NCBI RefSeq assembly: GCF_018991925.1
Contig: NW_024738608.1
Coordinates: 4,167,767 to 4,231,766 of the forward strand
Direction: 5' to 3'
Length of the DNA: 64,000 nt
Source: Homarus americanus
Lineage: Eukaryota > Arthropoda > Malacostraca > Decapoda > Nephropidae
Shown: positions 61,359 through 64,000 of the stretch, piece after piece
Layout of the letters: each line of letters opens with the position of its first letter
How positions within the stretch are numbered: the first letter of the stretch is position 1
Notes under the pieces: generated by a model
The model's database searches: none
Seen by the model: only the letters and a program-made list of their open reading frames with translations
What the model was told of the DNA's origin: nothing
Position numbers and translations under genes: made by a program

Positions 61359-61864
61359 TGAGTTTGTTGGTCCACATTTTGAATTAGGTAATTAACTGTT
61401 GTCTTCAGCTTTGGGTTAAGTACACAACTGCTAATATTCTTGTTTTATGAGACTCCGGCTACTCCCTCAAATACGACGACTTGTTGTATGAAATGTTATA
61501 TCACATCTTAATCTTAAATAAAAACAAATTTTCGCCATCATGTGAGAAAGTTATTCAAATTACCTCAATATATTAAGCACCATTTTCACTACATATTCTC
61601 TGGTAAAAGAAACATTCAAGAAACTCTAAGGATGTTTCATACAGTCCCTGGCAACAATGTCAGACATTGAAGATGTTTCACAAACTCTGGGAATATTTTT
61701 CTCACCCTTGGGAGAGTTTCTCAACTCTATATATCTTTTTCGGACCCATGGATCCATATCACACACTAAAAATACTTTCCTGTCCATTAGAATAGTTTTC
61801 CCACCGTCAACCTAAGTAATATAACCGAGGATATATTCCCAGATCCCTGGAACACTACCCGACC

Positions 61865-62125
61865 TCAGGAAATACTCTGACAGGGAAGATTCTGAGTGGG
61901 AATACTTTGAGAGGGAATAATTTGAGGGGGAATAGTCTAAATTGCAATACCCTGAGAGGAATACATGTACTCTGAATAGGAACTTTGAGTGAGAATACTT
62001 TGAGAGGAAATACCGAGTGGGAATACTCTAAGAATGAATACGCCGAGTGGGGATGCTCTGAACAGGAACTCTAGAGAGGAAATTGTCTTAAGTGAGAATA
62101 CTGAGTGGGAATACTGTGAGCATCC
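61865..62125. repeat. Degenerate 17-bp tandem repeat
   Basis: About 14 diverged units of the type GAGTGGGAATACTTTGA, with GAGAGGAATA and GGAACTCT variants. Confidence 0.8.
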
Positions 62126-62386
62126 TGGAAATAGTCTTGAAGGTGAGTTGTCAGGAACAGAGTAGAAGCGTTTATCCCTGCGTTCGAAAGTTGGAGGACT
62201 GTAGCGGTAATCTTGTCCACCTGTGTGTCTGTCTGTCTGGTTTATGCTCAATAACTTCCCACAGACACAATGAACTGATTCTACCTTGGTGTACCTTGTA
62301 TATCCGTGTGTTATGGCGGGTTCTCTCTTGTGATCATTGACAGTTACGCTGGTGTTAATAATTTCAGACATAAGGCGTTTGACCAT
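61937..62386 (-). CDS. 149-codon ATG-to-stop open frame, hypothetical
   Basis: Minus-strand frame from ATG (62386-62384) to TAG (61939-61937). It is the longest ATG-initiated frame that is not wholly repeat. The first 95 codons lie in unique DNA and are hydrophilic with mixed composition. The last 55 codons are encoded by the degenerate 17-bp repeat and read as SVFSLKT and GVFILRVFPLG-type segments. A plus-strand frame at 62306-62584 overlaps its start. No domain recognised. Chance is possible. Confidence 0.2.
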   Translation of the reverse strand: MVKRLMSEIINTSVTVNDHKREPAITHGYTRYTKVESVHCVCGKLLSINQTDRHTGGQDYRYSPPTFERRDKRFYSVPDNSPSRLFPGCSQYSHSVFSLKTISSLEFLFRASPLGVFILRVFPLGISSQSILTQSSYSEYMYSSQGIAI

Positions 62387-62584
62387 ATGGAATTTAGCAG
62401 TATTCACACAAATAGGGTTTTCACTGGATACCTTTTCGTAAACTCAATGGATTTATTTCAGGTTTGGTCTGAAATTGTACCAAGATTTACAGGGTTTTGT
62501 TTTGAAATGTTTGGTGTGTTGGCAGTTCAAAGAGTTTTAGAATACTGTACTAATCATTCTCAGTTGGGCAACTGTTTTTTATAA

Positions 62585-63663
62585 TTGCTTTTAAATTTGC
62601 AACTACTTTTTATAGTGAATAAGTTGTGATCCAGTGATTTGATTCTTCATGTGAACAACAGCAGGAAAGTGACTTGAATGTCCGTGTGAAAAGTTGCAGT
62701 AAAGTGTCTTTATATCATATCCTGCAATAGTTAAAGTAAGCAACAGCCTGGCGTCAATACTAAGAAATATTACTAAGTTCTTGGTACAGTACTGTTGATA
62801 AAGAATGCGTTAGGTGTACATAAGCATGAATTAGTACACAAGTCTCTGAGTAGGAACCATTATGAGTACAAGAGTGATAAATCAAAACTCTTTTGTGTTT
62901 CACTGGATGATAAAGCAGAGGTGACGTTAATAGATATATTTTGTGGAATAATACATCTCGGGTAGCGTGTGTGTGTTACGGCAAGCTATTTAAGTGTATC
63001 ACAAGTGAATAATAGACACTATGTCAGAGTAATGTATCACTAATATAAGTTCTCTCCTGTAGTCAAGCAAAGTTAGTTAGTTATCTTGATACTCTATTCA
63101 CTATTGTTACAGATTTATCGTCACTGACTTACTAGTGGCTAAAGTTTGCAACCATTATATTAACTTCTCAGTCCTTTGTGTAACTTTAGCCAAAGTTTCT
63201 GTCGTATTTCATGATCGAACCAGAGTAAAGGATTCCACAGCCTCACTTGTAGGATCAGAACGTACTCAAACAACATAAATGTTAACTACAGTAACAATCC
63301 TTCATGCTGAGGATTTGTTTTATATTAAGATTTATTTCCATTGTCCTTCTAGTTACTTTGCTGACTATAATACAAGTACAGTCTGAGGTAAAGATCGTGA
63401 CTGAGCTTCATTGTCAGGGAGCCTCAGTAAGACAGGAAAGGATGTACAATATTTGCAGTCCTTATATTGGTGAAATTATTTAGACAGTTAAGCTTAATTT
63501 ATGTCTAAATTTGCCTATTATTATTATTATTATTGAGTATCACTAAGTTTCAAGCTATTACAATTTTTTACACAAATGAACTACTGTACAGTATCTTGTA
63601 TGTAAAGCAAGATGTTCTTAATCACATAAATTAGATTCAATTTCCCTCTAGTATGCAGCTAAA
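62585..63663. other. AT-rich unique DNA
   Basis: No gene or repeat array seen. A short ATT run lies at 63521-63533. Confidence 0.5.
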
Positions 63664-63845
63664 ATGGGGCCAATGGCTGAATGGATATTATGGCTCGCCC
63701 TCTGCCCTAATGGTTGTTGGTTTGTGCTTATGGGAACCCCAGTCTAGCCAGCAGTCAATGGGTACCTAACTTTATAGTTGAGGAAGTGAAGGCAGTCCAG
63801 TGCAATGCCAGTCACACAACCAGCCCCCTGGTGTACCGGAGACTT
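63664..63845 (+). mobile_element. tRNA-derived SINE, copy C
   Basis: Box A TGGCTGAATGG at 63674-63684 and a degenerate box-B-like GGTTTGTGCTT at 63719-63729. The body CCAGTCTAGCCAGCAGTCAA then TGGGTACCTAACTTTATAGT aligns with copy A through GGAAGTGAAGG and a later GCCAGTCACAC. Ends are approximate and no target-site duplication is evident. Confidence 0.68.
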
Positions 63846-63874
63846 TCATGGTGCTATACAGGTACAGTATTAAA

Positions 63875-64000
63875 TACAGTGGGTCCTCGGGTTATGAACG
63901 GGTTCCGTTCCTCATGACGTTCTTAAGTCAGATTTGTACGTAAGTCAGAACACATGCTATGTGCATACTGCATTTACAGAACAGTGTTTAAAATTCCACT
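63875..64000. mobile_element. Terminus of a DNA-transposon-like (MITE) repeat, cut by the window
   Basis: TACAGTGGGTCCTCGGGTTA begins at a TA and is followed by ACGTTCTTAAGTCAG and GTACGTAAGTCAGAACA, a pair of related half-palindromic phrases. TACAGTGG(T/G)CCTCG ends are typical of short pogo/Tigger-like or mariner-like non-autonomous elements. That assignment is from memory of the motif. The other end is outside the window. Confidence 0.35.

Overview
This is eukaryotic nuclear DNA, most likely from an arthropod and probably a decapod crustacean. That is an inference from overall character: very dense, very long dinucleotide microsatellites (CA/TG, GA/CT, AT), at least a dozen short interstitial blocks of the arthropod-type telomere pentamer (TTAGG/AACCT), many minisatellites, tRNA-derived SINE copies and a decayed zinc-finger fragment of non-LTR-retrotransposon type. 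Nothing looks prokaryotic or viral. I recognise no intact gene, rRNA or tRNA, and no CRISPR array.

Layout. 1-850 is a minisatellite cut by the left edge. 0.85-6.8 kb is AT-rich unique DNA broken by a 39-bp array, an AT tract, a 0.5-kb AACCT-derived block, a 34-bp minisatellite and a 293-bp CA tract. 6.8-11.9 kb is one 5-kb satellite of alternating 19-bp and 29-bp units, almost without G on the + strand. 12.3-14.6 kb is pyrimidine-rich, then purine-rich, low-complexity DNA. 15-27 kb mixes microsatellites, two different 45-bp minisatellites, one SINE, one small inverted-repeat element and AT-rich unique DNA. 27-36 kb is the least repetitive part and holds most of the exon-like segments. 35.8-40.1 kb is minisatellites plus a 3-kb CACCACAAA-type satellite with a 2-kb higher-order duplication. 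40-64 kb is again microsatellites and minisatellites in AT-rich DNA, with two more SINE copies (46.7 and 63.7 kb) and a mobile-element end at the right edge.

Genes. No operon or pathway can be described. The long open frames in 6.8-11.9, 12.6-14.2, 37.0-39.8, 52.4-53.3 and 54.7-55.9 kb are artefacts of repeat units that lack stop codons. I list a few short segments in non-repetitive DNA that are open and/or flanked by splice-like signals (17.75, 27.6, 27.94, 32.1-32.8, 43.2, 54.49, 57.67, 61.06 kb, and an ATG-initiated 149-codon frame at 61.9-62.4 kb) as low-confidence candidates. The window could be intronic or intergenic. GC-richer DNA easily gives protein-like frames by chance, so these need homology or RNA evidence.

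No undescribed biological system is supported. The most informative items are the SINE family, the zinc-finger fossil at 28.8 kb, the organisation of the two large satellites, the 71-bp inverted-repeat element and an excess of TGACGTCA palindromes.
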